Source: Oscillospiraceae bacterium | Lineage (GTDB): Bacteria; Bacillota; Clostridia; Oscillospirales; Oscillospiraceae | Reading direction: 5' to 3' | NCBI GenBank assembly: GCA_015067615.1 | Contig: SVMD01000005.1 | Span: 62,001-126,000, forward strand | Length of the DNA stretch: 64,000 nt | Shown here: positions 1 through 7,459 of the stretch, one piece after another | Numbering within the stretch: the first letter of the stretch is position 1 | How the letters are laid out: every line of letters begins with the position of its first letter | Program-made: the position numbers and the translations under genes | Notes under the pieces: generated by a model | What the model was told of the DNA's origin: nothing | The model's input: only the letters and a program-made list of their open reading frames with translations | Database searches by the model: none

Positions 1-48
1 GAACAAGAGAAAGTTCTATTAATTAACATCCCTCTTGATTTATGCGCC

Positions 49-80
49 AAAACCGCCGTGGATTTTCCACGGCGGTTTTT
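49..80 (+). terminator. Rho-independent terminator of a gene left of the window
   Basis: A perfect 14-bp stem (49-62 with 66-79), core CCGCCGTGGA, is followed by a T run. It ends transcription from an upstream plus-strand gene whose last codons may lie at 2-22 (a short open frame ending in TAA at 20-22), but too little of that gene is present to name it. Confidence 0.8.
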
Positions 81-94
81 ATTGTTGTGACGCA

Positions 95-332
95 CCCCAA
101 AACCTTCCCCCGGGGGGAAGGTGCCCCCAGTGCGCACACTGGGGGCGGAAGAGGAATTCGGGAGACAATCTGATGGACGCTACAAGCAAAGACTTGCTGA
201 TGCTTTCAGTCTTGCTAAGTCTGTTTCTGCGTACCAGGTCCGGAATTTCTGCCCGCATTCCTCTTCCGTCTTCAAAGCCGCTCGTACCGGTCGCCTTTGA
301 ATCCACCTTCCCCCCGGGGGAAGGTTTTGGGG
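95..332. repeat. Inverted-repeat element with 29-bp perfect ends
   Basis: Positions 95-123 and 304-332 are exact reverse complements over 29 bases. Each arm is itself a hairpin (CCTTCCCCC facing GGGGGAAGG). The interior has a second nested pair (GGAAGAGG near 147, CCTCTTCC near 263). There is no coding potential. It resembles a miniature inverted-repeat element but lacks the TAAATTATCGTTTAG ends used by the other copies in this window. It occupies the whole gap downstream of the ABC permease gene, and a further hairpin at 329-350 (GGGGAGAGCC stem) sits just beyond the permease stop. Confidence 0.6.
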
Positions 333-357
333 AGAGCCTGGGCTCTCCCCGTAATAC

Positions 358-987
358 TTAATGCAGCTCCCGCTTCCGGTAGAAAATGATGGACAGATAC
401 CAGCTCAGGGCGTACACCGCCGCGGCCAGCAGCACACCCAGGGCAAGCACCGCCCCGAAGGGGATGGTGGCCTGAAGCTGCTCGTTGAAGGCGAAGCCCG
501 CGGCTCCGGCGCCGCCGCAGATGACGAAGATCATCACATAATAGGCCATCCGGCCCTTCTCCACGCCCAGCTTGAACATAAAGGGCAGGGTGATGGAGGA
601 GGAGAACAGGGAGATCATGGCCATGAGGCTCATGAGCACCAGATAGCTTTCCAGGTCAAAGGTTTCCATCAGACCGAATCGTACTGCCTGGCAGAGGGCA
701 GTCACCAGGAACACCACTCCCTGTACTATCAGCCCCAGCAGATACTTGGCCGATACCACCATATCCCGGGTCACCGGCAGGGTGCCGCAGTAGATGTCCC
801 AGCGGCTCCGCTCATCGTAGGCCAGCAGGTTCACCGGAATCATGCCGCAGATCAGGAAGGGATAGAAGGCGAAGAACAGATTGTCCTCCTGAACCAGGGA
901 GACACCCAGAAACACAACCAGGATCAGCAGGTAATTGCGGAAGTATTTGACCATCATGTAAAGATCCTTCAAAATCAGACCCTTCAT
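358..987 (-). CDS. ABC-2 type transporter permease
   Basis: 209 residues with about six hydrophobic segments and an N-terminal MKGLILKDLYMM start typical of ABC-2 permeases (ABC2_membrane family) that partner with small regulator-linked exporters. It would form the membrane half of an exporter for an unknown substrate, in the cytoplasmic membrane. It begins directly after the stop codon of the ATPase gene (988), so the pair is translated together, and both follow the GntR-type regulator gene. Substrate cannot be read from sequence; YtrA-linked exporters often respond to cell-wall-active compounds, which is only family-level inference here. Confidence 0.85.
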   Translation of the reverse strand: MKGLILKDLYMMVKYFRNYLLILVVFLGVSLVQEDNLFFAFYPFLICGMIPVNLLAYDERSRWDIYCGTLPVTRDMVVSAKYLLGLIVQGVVFLVTALCQAVRFGLMETFDLESYLVLMSLMAMISLFSSSITLPFMFKLGVEKGRMAYYVMIFVICGGAGAAGFAFNEQLQATIPFGAVLALGVLLAAAVYALSWYLSIIFYRKRELH

Positions 988-1821
988 TTATTTCGCCTCC
1001 TTTACCATGAATACGAACAGCTCCTCAATGCTCACGGGGCTGATCTTCCAGTCCGCCGGCACCGCATCCCGCAGCACCAGTACCTCAGCGCCGTAGGGAT
1101 TCTCCTTCCGGTGGAGCACCGCAGCAGGGGAGAGGACCTTCAGCTGCTCATGGGTGCAGTAAAGAATGCCGTAGCGGCCCAGCAGCACGTCCTTTTCTTC
1201 GCAGAGCATCAGCCTGCCCTTGTGGAGGAAGGCGATGTAGTCGCAGAGCTTTTCCAGGTCGCTGACAATGTGGGAGGAGATGAGAATGGCGTGGTCCTCG
1301 TTCCTCGTAAACTCGCTGAGCATGGTCACCACCTCATCCCGGACCACTGGGTCCAGGCCGGAGGTGGCCTCGTCCAGAATCAGCAGCTTGGCACTATGGC
1401 TCATGGCCACGGCGATGCCCAGCTTCATCTTCATGCCCCGGGAGAAGTCCTTGAAGGGCTTGTTTTCCGGGATAGAAAGGTCGTTTAAGAGCCGGGAAAA
1501 TTCGCTTTCCTGCCAGTTGCGGAAGGTGTTCTTCATCACTTTGCCCACCTGGGATGCGGTCAGGCACTCCGGGATGCCCACCTCGTCCAGCACCACGCCG
1601 ATATCCTCCCGGTTCAGGCGGGTATGCTCCTGCCCCAGGATGGTGATGGAGCCGCTGTTAGCGTGGATCAGGTCCAGAATCAGTTTGATGGTGGTGCTCT
1701 TGCCCGCGCCGTTCTCGCCGATGAGGCCCAGGATGCAGCCCCTGGGGATCGTCAGGTTTAGGTTGTCCAGCTGAAAGCCCGGATAGGCTTTGCATAAATT
1801 TCTGATTTCCAGTGCGTTCAT
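988..1821 (-). CDS. ABC transporter ATP-binding protein
   Basis: 277 residues. Walker A is GENGAGKST (about residues 35-43); the Walker B/D-loop region reads LLILDEATSGLDP; the signature region (FSRGMKMKLG) is a divergent form of LSGGQ, common in the YtrB/BcrA-type exporters. A switch His follows in ILISSH. The C-terminal 60 residues resemble the regulatory tail of this subfamily. The start overlaps the regulator gene by 4 bases (ATGA, 1818-1821), indicating translational coupling. It should energise the permease encoded immediately downstream. Confidence 0.92.
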   Translation of the reverse strand: MNALEIRNLCKAYPGFQLDNLNLTIPRGCILGLIGENGAGKSTTIKLILDLIHANSGSITILGQEHTRLNREDIGVVLDEVGIPECLTASQVGKVMKNTFRNWQESEFSRLLNDLSIPENKPFKDFSRGMKMKLGIAVAMSHSAKLLILDEATSGLDPVVRDEVVTMLSEFTRNEDHAILISSHIVSDLEKLCDYIAFLHKGRLMLCEEKDVLLGRYGILYCTHEQLKVLSPAAVLHRKENPYGAEVLVLRDAVPADWKISPVSIEELFVFMVKEAK

Positions 1822-2195
1822 GGCCGTTCCTCCAATGCAAATTTGAACATGTCCAGCAGCTCGTCGCTGCTTAAGTTGCAGCTGACCGCCAGCCGGACGA
1901 TGGCCTCCATATGGTCCTCGATCTTTTTCAGGTTCTCCTCCCGTAACAGCTCCACATTTTTCGGCGCCACGAAGCAGCCCTTGGCGGGGATGGTGTATAA
2001 AAAGCCGTCCTTTTCCAGCTCCTCGTAGGCCCGCTTGGTGGTGACGAAGCTGATCCGCAGGTCCTTGGCCAGCCCCCGGATGGAGGGGAGCATTTCGTGC
2101 CCCGTCAGGTGGCCGGCGATGATTTGCTGCTTGATCTGGGTGTAGATCTGGTCATAGATGGGGGTCCCGGACTTGTTGTCGATGAGTATCTGCAA
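1818..2195 (-). CDS. GntR-family (YtrA-type) transcriptional regulator
   Basis: 125 residues: an N-terminal winged helix (residues 10-75; PIYDQIYTQIKQQI, MLPSIRGLAKDLRIS, VTTKRAYEELEKDGF are hallmark GntR positions) followed by a short helical tail rather than a large effector domain, as in the YtrA subfamily. It is preceded by a good ribosome site (AAGGAGG). It is the first gene of a regulator-ATPase-permease operon, and a dyad that overlaps its own promoter suggests autoregulation. Expected to repress the exporter until an inducer, unknown here, appears. Confidence 0.9.
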   Translation of the reverse strand: MQILIDNKSGTPIYDQIYTQIKQQIIAGHLTGHEMLPSIRGLAKDLRISFVTTKRAYEELEKDGFLYTIPAKGCFVAPKNVELLREENLKKIEDHMEAIVRLAVSCNLSSDELLDMFKFALEERP

Positions 2196-2210
2196 GTAAC
2201 CGCCTCCTTA

Positions 2211-2235
2211 ACTGTATATGTACAGTATATACAGT
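2211..2235. promoter_or_regulatory. Likely operator of the GntR-type regulator
   Basis: Perfect 9-bp arms ACTGTATAT (2211-2219) and ATATACAGT (2227-2235) separated by 7 bases, with an inner CTGTA-N4-TACAG dyad. It covers the -10 box of the regulator's promoter, the usual place for GntR/YtrA autorepression. Confidence 0.7.
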
Positions 2236-2252
2236 TGATACAGATATGTCAA
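2224..2252 (-). promoter_or_regulatory. Promoter of the GntR-ABC operon
   Basis: On the minus strand, TTGACA (2252-2247), a 17-bp spacer and TATACT (2229-2224). The -10 lies inside the palindromic operator. Confidence 0.8.
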
Positions 2253-2292
2253 GTGGAAAATACTTTCGACGAGAGTTCTTTATCATACAACA

Positions 2293-2321
2293 TTGACAAG
2301 CCGGGGAAAATGCGTTATATT
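2293..2321 (+). promoter_or_regulatory. Promoter of the phosphohexomutase gene
   Basis: TTGACA at 2293-2298, 17-bp spacer, TATATT at 2316-2321, about 60 bases before the start codon. It diverges from the GntR promoter. Confidence 0.75.
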
Positions 2322-2379
2322 ATATTTGTGCAAAAAGCGTAAAACCCTATCAAAATTATAAAGGACAAGGTGATATCAT

Positions 2380-4062
2380 ATGTACATGGATGATTACAAG
2401 CGCTGGATGGAGGCCTCTCTGGAAGATCCCGCTCTGACCGAAGAGCTGAAGAAGATCGAGGGCAATGAGGACGAGATCAAGGAGCGCTTCGCTGTCGCTC
2501 TGAAGTTCGGCACTGCCGGCCTGCGCGGTGTTCTGGGCGCCGGCTCCAACCGCATGAACATTTATGTTGTCCGTCAGGCCACTCAGGGCCTGGCCAACTG
2601 GGTCAAGACCCAGGGCGGCAATCAGCTGGTGGCCGTTTCCTACGACAGCCGTATCAACTCCGACGTCTTTGCCAAGGAGACTGCCCGGGTTCTGGCTGCC
2701 AACGGCATCAAGGTCCGCATCTACGATGCTCTGATGCCCGTTCCCGCACTGTCCTTCGCTACCCGTTACTATGGCGCCAACGCCGGTGTCATGGTCACCG
2801 CTTCCCACAACCCCGCCAAGTACAACGGCTACAAGGCCTACGGCCCCGACGGCTGCCAGATGACCGACGATGCCGCCGCTGTTGTTTACGCTGAGATTCA
2901 GAATACCGACATCCTGAACGGCGCCAAGCTGATCTCCTTCGAGGAAGGTCTGGCTCAGGGCCTCATCGAGTATGTTGGCGACGACTGCAAGGAAGGTCTG
3001 TACGATGCCATCAAGGCCTGCCAGGTCCGTCCCGGCCTGTGCAAGACCGCTGGTCTGAAGCTGGTCTACTCCCCCCTGAACGGCTCCGGTCTGGTTCCCG
3101 TTACCCGGATACTGAACGACATCGGCATCGATGATATCACCATCGTCCCCGAGCAGAAGTATCCCGACGGCAACTTCCCCACCTGCCCCTACCCCAACCC
3201 CGAGATCTTCGAGGCTCTGGAGCTGGGCCTGAAGCTGGCCACCGAGACCGGTGCTGACCTGATGCTGGCCACCGACCCCGATGCTGACCGCGTGGGCATC
3301 GCCATGAAGTGTCCCGACGGCTCCTACGAGCTGGTCTCCGGCAACGAAGTTGGCGTTCTGCTGCTGGACTACATCTGCGAAGGCCGCATCGAGAAGGGTA
3401 CCATGCCCAAGAACGCCGTTGCCGTTAAGTCCCTGGTCTCCACTCCTCTGGCTGACGCTGTCGCCGCCAACTATGGCGTCGAGATGCGCAACGTGCTGAC
3501 CGGCTTCAAGTGGATCGGCGATCAGATCGCCCGCCTGGAGGCTGATAACGAGGTGGAGCGCTTCATCCTGGGCTTCGAGGAGTCCTACGGCTACCTGGCC
3601 GGTCCCTACGTCCGCGACAAGGACGCCGTCGTCGGCTCCATGCTGATCTGCGAAATGGCTGCTTACTACCGCTCCATCGGCTCCTCCATCAAGGAGCGCC
3701 TGGAGGCCATCTACGCCAAGTACGGCCGCTACCTGAACAAGGTTGACTCCTTCGAGTTCCCCGGCCTGTCCGGCATGGACAAGATGGCAGGCATCATGGC
3801 TGGCCTTCGTGAGAAGCCCCTGACCGAGATCGGCGGCTACGCTGTTACCAAGGCTGTGGACTACAAGAACACCGCCGAGACCGGCCTGCCTGCTGCCAAC
3901 GTTCTGGTCTACACTCTGGAAGGCGGCGCCACCGTTATCGTCCGTCCCTCCGGCACCGAGCCCAAGATCAAGACCTACTTCACCACCTTGGGCCGCGACC
4001 TGGCCGAGGCACAGGCTCAGAAGGATGTCCTGGCTGCTGCCCTGAAGCCCATCCTGGCCTGA
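2380..4062 (+). CDS. Phosphoglucomutase/phosphomannomutase family enzyme
   Basis: 560 residues, the length of the long clostridial/PgcA-type alpha-D-phosphohexomutases. The phosphoserine loop TASHNP places the catalytic Ser at residue 142, the metal loop is DPDADR (about residue 298), and the C-terminal phosphate-binding motif is RPSGTEPK. It interconverts hexose 1- and 6-phosphates, feeding glycolysis or nucleotide-sugar and wall synthesis in the cytoplasm. The start (ATG ATG-like pair MYM) follows a ribosome site AAGGACAAGG; the second Met at 2386 is an alternative. Codons are strongly biased (CTG, AAG, GTC), suggesting high expression. Monocistronic, with its own promoter and terminator. 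Glucose versus mannose preference cannot be decided from sequence. Confidence 0.93.
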   Translation: MYMDDYKRWMEASLEDPALTEELKKIEGNEDEIKERFAVALKFGTAGLRGVLGAGSNRMNIYVVRQATQGLANWVKTQGGNQLVAVSYDSRINSDVFAKETARVLAANGIKVRIYDALMPVPALSFATRYYGANAGVMVTASHNPAKYNGYKAYGPDGCQMTDDAAAVVYAEIQNTDILNGAKLISFEEGLAQGLIEYVGDDCKEGLYDAIKACQVRPGLCKTAGLKLVYSPLNGSGLVPVTRILNDIGIDDITIVPEQKYPDGNFPTCPYPNPEIFEALELGLKLATETGADLMLATDPDADRVGIAMKCPDGSYELVSGNEVGVLLLDYICEGRIEKGTMPKNAVAVKSLVSTPLADAVAANYGVEMRNVLTGFKWIGDQIARLEADNEVERFILGFEESYGYLAGPYVRDKDAVVGSMLICEMAAYYRSIGSSIKERLEAIYAKYGRYLNKVDSFEFPGLSGMDKMAGIMAGLREKPLTEIGGYAVTKAVDYKNTAETGLPAANVLVYTLEGGATVIVRPSGTEPKIKTYFTTLGRDLAEAQAQKDVLAAALKPILA

Positions 4063-4100
4063 TCGCAAGCTTATCCTCTGATTTACCGAATCTCAAACAA

Positions 4101-4129
4101 AACAGGCAGCCTTACGGCTGCCTGTTTTT
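4101..4129 (+). terminator. Terminator after the phosphohexomutase gene
   Basis: Stem AACAGGCAGCC (4101-4111) with GGCTGCCTGTT (4116-4126), TTAC loop, then a T run. Confidence 0.9.
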
Positions 4130-4143
4130 GCGTGGGTGGATGA

Positions 4144-4313
4144 TAAATTATCGTTTAGTGGCGTAGCCACCTTGCCTCTCTCTTGGGAGAGGTGGCAGTC
4201 CGAAGGACTGACGGAGAGGGTATCGTAACTGCTTTTGCCCTCTCAGTCACCGCCTTTGGCGGTGCCAGCTCCCCCGGAGGGGGAGCCAAGTTAATACGCT
4301 AAACGATAATTTA
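4144..4313. repeat. Intergenic inverted-end repeat, class A core
   Basis: Bounded by TAAATTATCGTTTAG (4144-4158) and its exact complement CTAAACGATAATTTA (4299-4313). The core contains three hairpins: CTCTC facing GAGAG, GCAGTCC facing GGACTG, and CACCGCC facing GGCGGTG. Very similar cores occur at 18689 and 32033. No coding potential. Confidence 0.8.
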
Positions 4314-4334
4314 CCTCATGACTCCATACGGATG

Positions 4335-4362
4335 AAAGCACCCGGCTTTTGCCGGGTGCTTT
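4335..4362 (-). terminator. Terminator of the isomerase/P-loop kinase operon
   Basis: Stem AAAGCACCCGGC (4335-4346) with GCCGGGTGCTTT (4351-4362), TTTT loop; on the minus strand it follows directly on the kinase stop codon. Confidence 0.8.
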
Positions 4363-4363
4363 T

Positions 4364-4873
4364 TTATGGAATTTCCACCTGGTAATCCCCATCGATGAGG
4401 ATGTATTCACAGCCGTACTTTCTGCACAGCTCCAGATTTTGACGGTTGTCGAGGATCAGCTCGTCTTTGCTCAGGTCCGAATCGTCCAGCCGCCGCTCGA
4501 TCACGCTGGCCTGGGTGCGGATGGTGTCAAAATGGGTTTCGATGTACTGCTCTGTCATGATCAGCCACACCGCTTTGATTTGGCTGCGGTAGCCATCATC
4601 AAAATCCGCAGCCCAGCTGTGGGGGATATAGCAGCCCTCAATGGTCAGATTCTGGCCGTTTTCTATGGCGGTTTTGACCATTTCCCGGGCAATGGGCCAG
4701 AGAAGCCCCGTGAGCCTATCATCGTCAAACACGGTCAGCTCCGTGTTTCCGCTGCGGATCAGGCCCATTTTCAGATGGTCCAGGGACAGATAGGGGACGT
4801 GCTTTTCCTCTAAAATCCTCTGGGCCAGCAGGGTCTTGCCTGTGTGGCTGGTTCCGGCGATGAGATAGATCAT
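4364..4873 (-). CDS. P-loop ATPase/kinase-like protein
   Basis: 169 residues when started at the ATG at 4873, which overlaps the upstream gene's stop (ATGA) and has a GGAGGGG ribosome site. An upstream in-frame extension exists but is a shadow of the isomerase gene. Walker A is GTSHTGKT (residues 6-13), with a later DDSDLSKDE stretch. The overall shape (nucleotide-binding loop, helical lid, short length) is that of small AAA/adenylate-kinase-like or zeta-toxin-like phosphotransferases. Substrate unknown. Coupling with a sugar isomerase-like gene suggests a small-molecule, perhaps sugar, kinase, which is inference only. Confidence 0.8.
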   Translation of the reverse strand: MIYLIAGTSHTGKTLLAQRILEEKHVPYLSLDHLKMGLIRSGNTELTVFDDDRLTGLLWPIAREMVKTAIENGQNLTIEGCYIPHSWAADFDDGYRSQIKAVWLIMTEQYIETHFDTIRTQASVIERRLDDSDLSKDELILDNRQNLELCRKYGCEYILIDGDYQVEIP

Positions 4874-5655
4874 TCGCCCCTCCGGATCCAGTCCATGGAG
4901 ATTTTCAGGCTCTCCACAGTTTTGGTCTCCACCACGGCGGTGCAGCCGAATTTCTCTGCCAGGGAAAGATAGCGTTTTACGTCCAGCAGGCCGGTGCCCA
5001 GGGTCCGGTGGTCCTTCCTGCCGGCCTCGCAGTCGTGGATGTGGAAGTGCTTCAGGCGGTCCGCGTGGGACAGGATCCATTCCTCGTCCATATTGCCGGA
5101 GCAGTAGTTGTGGCCGATATCGAAGGTCAGGCCGAAAACGGGACTTTCCAGCATCAGCTCCACAGCCTTCCGCTGGAAGGGGAGAAAGCCTGCGGTATTT
5201 TCGATGCAGATGGTGATGTCCGCGTCACCGATGCGCTTTTCGCATTCCTCCCGGAAGGCCCGGATCCGTTCCAGGTATTCTTTTTCGTAGGCCTCGAAGA
5301 AGTAGATCACCCGGTCGGGGAGGGTATACTTGGCGCCCCGGGACATGTGCATATTCAGCCTGGTAATGCCCAGCTGCTTTGCCAGCTCGATGGCGCCGTA
5401 GACGGTGCGGCAGTAGCCCTGGGCAATGTAGGGGTTGAAATCGGCGATGCTCATTTCATCGTCCAGGTGCAGGGTATAGAAAATGCCGTACTGGGCCGAT
5501 AGCTGCCGCAATTTGTCTGCATCCAGATTGGGCAGCAGGTACTGGGGGAAATTGATGTTCAGCTCCAGAAAATCCAGGTCCAGATCCCCGCAGACGGCCA
5601 TGGCCTGGTCCAAACTTTCCATCTCCACCATGGTGGGGGCTCCGAATTTGATCAT
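4870..5655 (-). CDS. Sugar phosphate isomerase/epimerase-like TIM barrel protein
   Basis: 261 residues. It has the pattern of the xylose isomerase-like/AP endonuclease 2 family: LDFLELNINFP near the N terminus, a metal-ligand Glu in ICIENT (middle), FDIGHNYCSG, HFHIHDCE and a C-terminal VVETK, which supply the Glu/Asp/His ligands of the divalent metal site. The ATG at 5655 has AGAGGTG at ideal distance; a GTG three codons upstream sits on the ribosome site and is less likely. It overlaps the following kinase gene by 4 bases. Reaction unknown; the family isomerises or epimerises sugars and related polyols. Confidence 0.85.
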   Translation of the reverse strand: MIKFGAPTMVEMESLDQAMAVCGDLDLDFLELNINFPQYLLPNLDADKLRQLSAQYGIFYTLHLDDEMSIADFNPYIAQGYCRTVYGAIELAKQLGITRLNMHMSRGAKYTLPDRVIYFFEAYEKEYLERIRAFREECEKRIGDADITICIENTAGFLPFQRKAVELMLESPVFGLTFDIGHNYCSGNMDEEWILSHADRLKHFHIHDCEAGRKDHRTLGTGLLDVKRYLSLAEKFGCTAVVETKTVESLKISMDWIRRGE

Positions 5656-5675
5656 AGTAATCACCTCTTCGGGCC

Positions 5676-5704
5676 ATTATAGCACGTTAAGCCCTTCGGG
5701 GCAA
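5676..5704 (-). promoter_or_regulatory. Promoter of the isomerase/kinase operon
   Basis: Minus strand TTGCCC, 17-bp spacer, TATAAT (5681-5676), 20 bases before the start codon. The -35 is weak. Confidence 0.6.
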
Positions 5705-5705
5705 G

Positions 5706-5733
5706 AGAAAATCCCCCGGCGCAAGCCGGGGGA
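5706..5733 (-). terminator. Terminator of the beta-helix lipoprotein gene
   Basis: Stem TCCCCCGGC (5712-5720) with GCCGGGGGA (5725-5733), followed on the minus strand by TTTTC. Confidence 0.8.
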
Positions 5734-5742
5734 AGCATGCTG

Positions 5743-7362
5743 TTATTCTGCCAGGGTCAGACCGGAGAAGAAATTGACCTTGTCCTGCATGACGAACAGG
5801 GTGTTAGCTTCGCCGCCGGAGTTGCCGAAGCCCTGGGGAGGCTCCTGGGGGCGGGTGGGCATTTCGCCCTGGGGCATGCTGGGCATCTGGCCCTCGGGCC
5901 AGGTAGGCATTTCGCCCTCAGGCCGGGTGGGCATCTCACCCGCAGGCATGGAGGGGGCAGTGCCCTGGGGCATGTCAGGGGGTGTCTGGCCGGGCTCCCG
6001 GTCCTCGGGAGGGCCGTTCTCAGGCCGCTGGCCGGGAGCAAAATTGCCGAAGCCCCCGGGTCCCATCATCACATCCGTGCCCGTATAGGCCATCTGAAGG
6101 CCGTCCACAAAGACCGTGTACACATCTCCCACCCGGAAGCCGGGGCAGGAGAGAATGGCACCCTGATAGCTGCGGATATTTTCCTTCAGAACCGGGTCCG
6201 TGGCGGGGGAGAAGGAGAATACCTCAGTGCCGTCCTCATGGAAAATCCGGATATCCCCGGTCTGCATCTGGGAAAACTGGGCGTTGATGGTCACCTGGCC
6301 GGAGTCGCTCTCGGCCCAGTCCATGGCGGAGCCCAGGGCAACCACGGTGCCGCCGTGGATGAAGGAGCCCAGATCGCTGTCCAGGCCCGCGTCAGAAGCG
6401 GGATTGGCGGCGGAGATCACGGTGCCGCCCCTAATCACCAGATAGCCGTTGGAGTCGATGCCGTCGCCTTCCTCACCCAGACCGGCGGCGATGCGGAGGC
6501 TGCCGCCCCGGATGGTGGTGACGGAGACGCCGTCCTCGTTGGTGTTGATGCCGTCATTGCCGGAGCGGATGCTGATGTCGCCGCTCCAGATGGTCAGGTG
6601 CAGCTCCGTGTCCAGGCCCTCGTTTTCAGCCTGCAGGTCCAGGCTGCCGGGGCCGTAGACGTTCATGGACATATAGGAATAGATGGCGCCGTCCTGTTTC
6701 CACAGCTTCTTTTCCTCTTCCTGATCTCTGAAGATCTTGGCCACATAGGCGCCGGTTACGGTGTTGCGGCTGTTTTCTGCCAGGATCAGGTTGGCACCGG
6801 CGGCGGTGGTATCCACATCGGGCCGGGCGGTGTCCGGGGAAGTGTCGCCGTCGCATTCGTAGACATTCAGGAAGAGGATGGCGGGACCCACCTCACAGTT
6901 GATGTCCACGCCGTCCAGGATCAGATTCACCACCGCGTTGGGGTCCTTGTCCGCATCCTCACCCAGATCAATGCGGATCTGACCCAGGTCCAGCTTGCCG
7001 GAGAGACGATAATTGCCCGGGGCGGTGATGTTCACCACCAGATGGGCATTGGCCTCCTCTTTGGTGTGCCGATCGGCGTCCGAGCCTTCACCGTAGGGGT
7101 TGCCGCTGTCATAGACTTCTTTGTCCTCGTAATAGATGATGTCCCGGCTGGTGTAGACGCCGTCTGCTTTGCCGCTGACGGTGATATTCTGGCCCTCCAG
7201 CAGGATGTCTACAATATCTCCGGTGACCTCTTTCACCACCTCCACCGCTTCGGTGGGGGCAGCGGTCTCCGGGACGGAGGTGGAGGGGGCGGTTTCGGCA
7301 GGCTTCGCGCCGCAGCCGGTGAGCAGGGCGCAGGTAAGCACGATGGCAAGGAGCTTTTTCAT
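5743..7362 (-). CDS. Secreted carbohydrate-binding beta-helix lipoprotein (Cthe_2159-like)
   Basis: 539 residues from the ATG at 7362 (GGAAGGA ribosome site); the longer frame upstream is not supported. Residues 1-17 form a lipoprotein signal ending in LLTGC, so Cys17 should be lipidated and the protein held on the outer face of the membrane. The body carries repeated right-handed beta-helix turns (GDISIRSGNDGINT, GGSLRIAAG, GGTVISAANPASDAGLDSD) like the calcium- and polysaccharide-binding Cthe_2159/DUF4353 proteins. The last 110 residues are a Pro/Met/Gly-rich tail of tandem GEMPTRPE-like units. It stands alone with its own terminator. Probable role: binding plant polysaccharide or calcium at the surface. 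Confidence 0.85.
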   Translation of the reverse strand: MKKLLAIVLTCALLTGCGAKPAETAPSTSVPETAAPTEAVEVVKEVTGDIVDILLEGQNITVSGKADGVYTSRDIIYYEDKEVYDSGNPYGEGSDADRHTKEEANAHLVVNITAPGNYRLSGKLDLGQIRIDLGEDADKDPNAVVNLILDGVDINCEVGPAILFLNVYECDGDTSPDTARPDVDTTAAGANLILAENSRNTVTGAYVAKIFRDQEEEKKLWKQDGAIYSYMSMNVYGPGSLDLQAENEGLDTELHLTIWSGDISIRSGNDGINTNEDGVSVTTIRGGSLRIAAGLGEEGDGIDSNGYLVIRGGTVISAANPASDAGLDSDLGSFIHGGTVVALGSAMDWAESDSGQVTINAQFSQMQTGDIRIFHEDGTEVFSFSPATDPVLKENIRSYQGAILSCPGFRVGDVYTVFVDGLQMAYTGTDVMMGPGGFGNFAPGQRPENGPPEDREPGQTPPDMPQGTAPSMPAGEMPTRPEGEMPTWPEGQMPSMPQGEMPTRPQEPPQGFGNSGGEANTLFVMQDKVNFFSGLTLAE

Positions 7363-7459
7363 GGAAATCATTCCTTCCGTTGAGGTTTCCTTCAGGATAC
7401 AGCACAAATGTGAAAGGGCTGTGAAAGGATCGTAAACAGTATATATCCGGGAACTGAAG

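Noticed and set aside
35-361. Open frames across the first 350 bases on both strands
   Set aside because: They run through the inverted-repeat element and the terminator, have no ribosome site, and overlap hairpin DNA. Treated as non-coding repeat.
2356-4068. A 570-residue frame opposite the phosphohexomutase gene
   Set aside because: Antisense shadow caused by strong codon bias; composition (Gly/Val/Asp/Leu-rich, no domains) and lack of ribosome site reject it. The same holds for the long antisense frames opposite glmE, glmL, citF, the helicase and the esterase/ATP-grasp genes.
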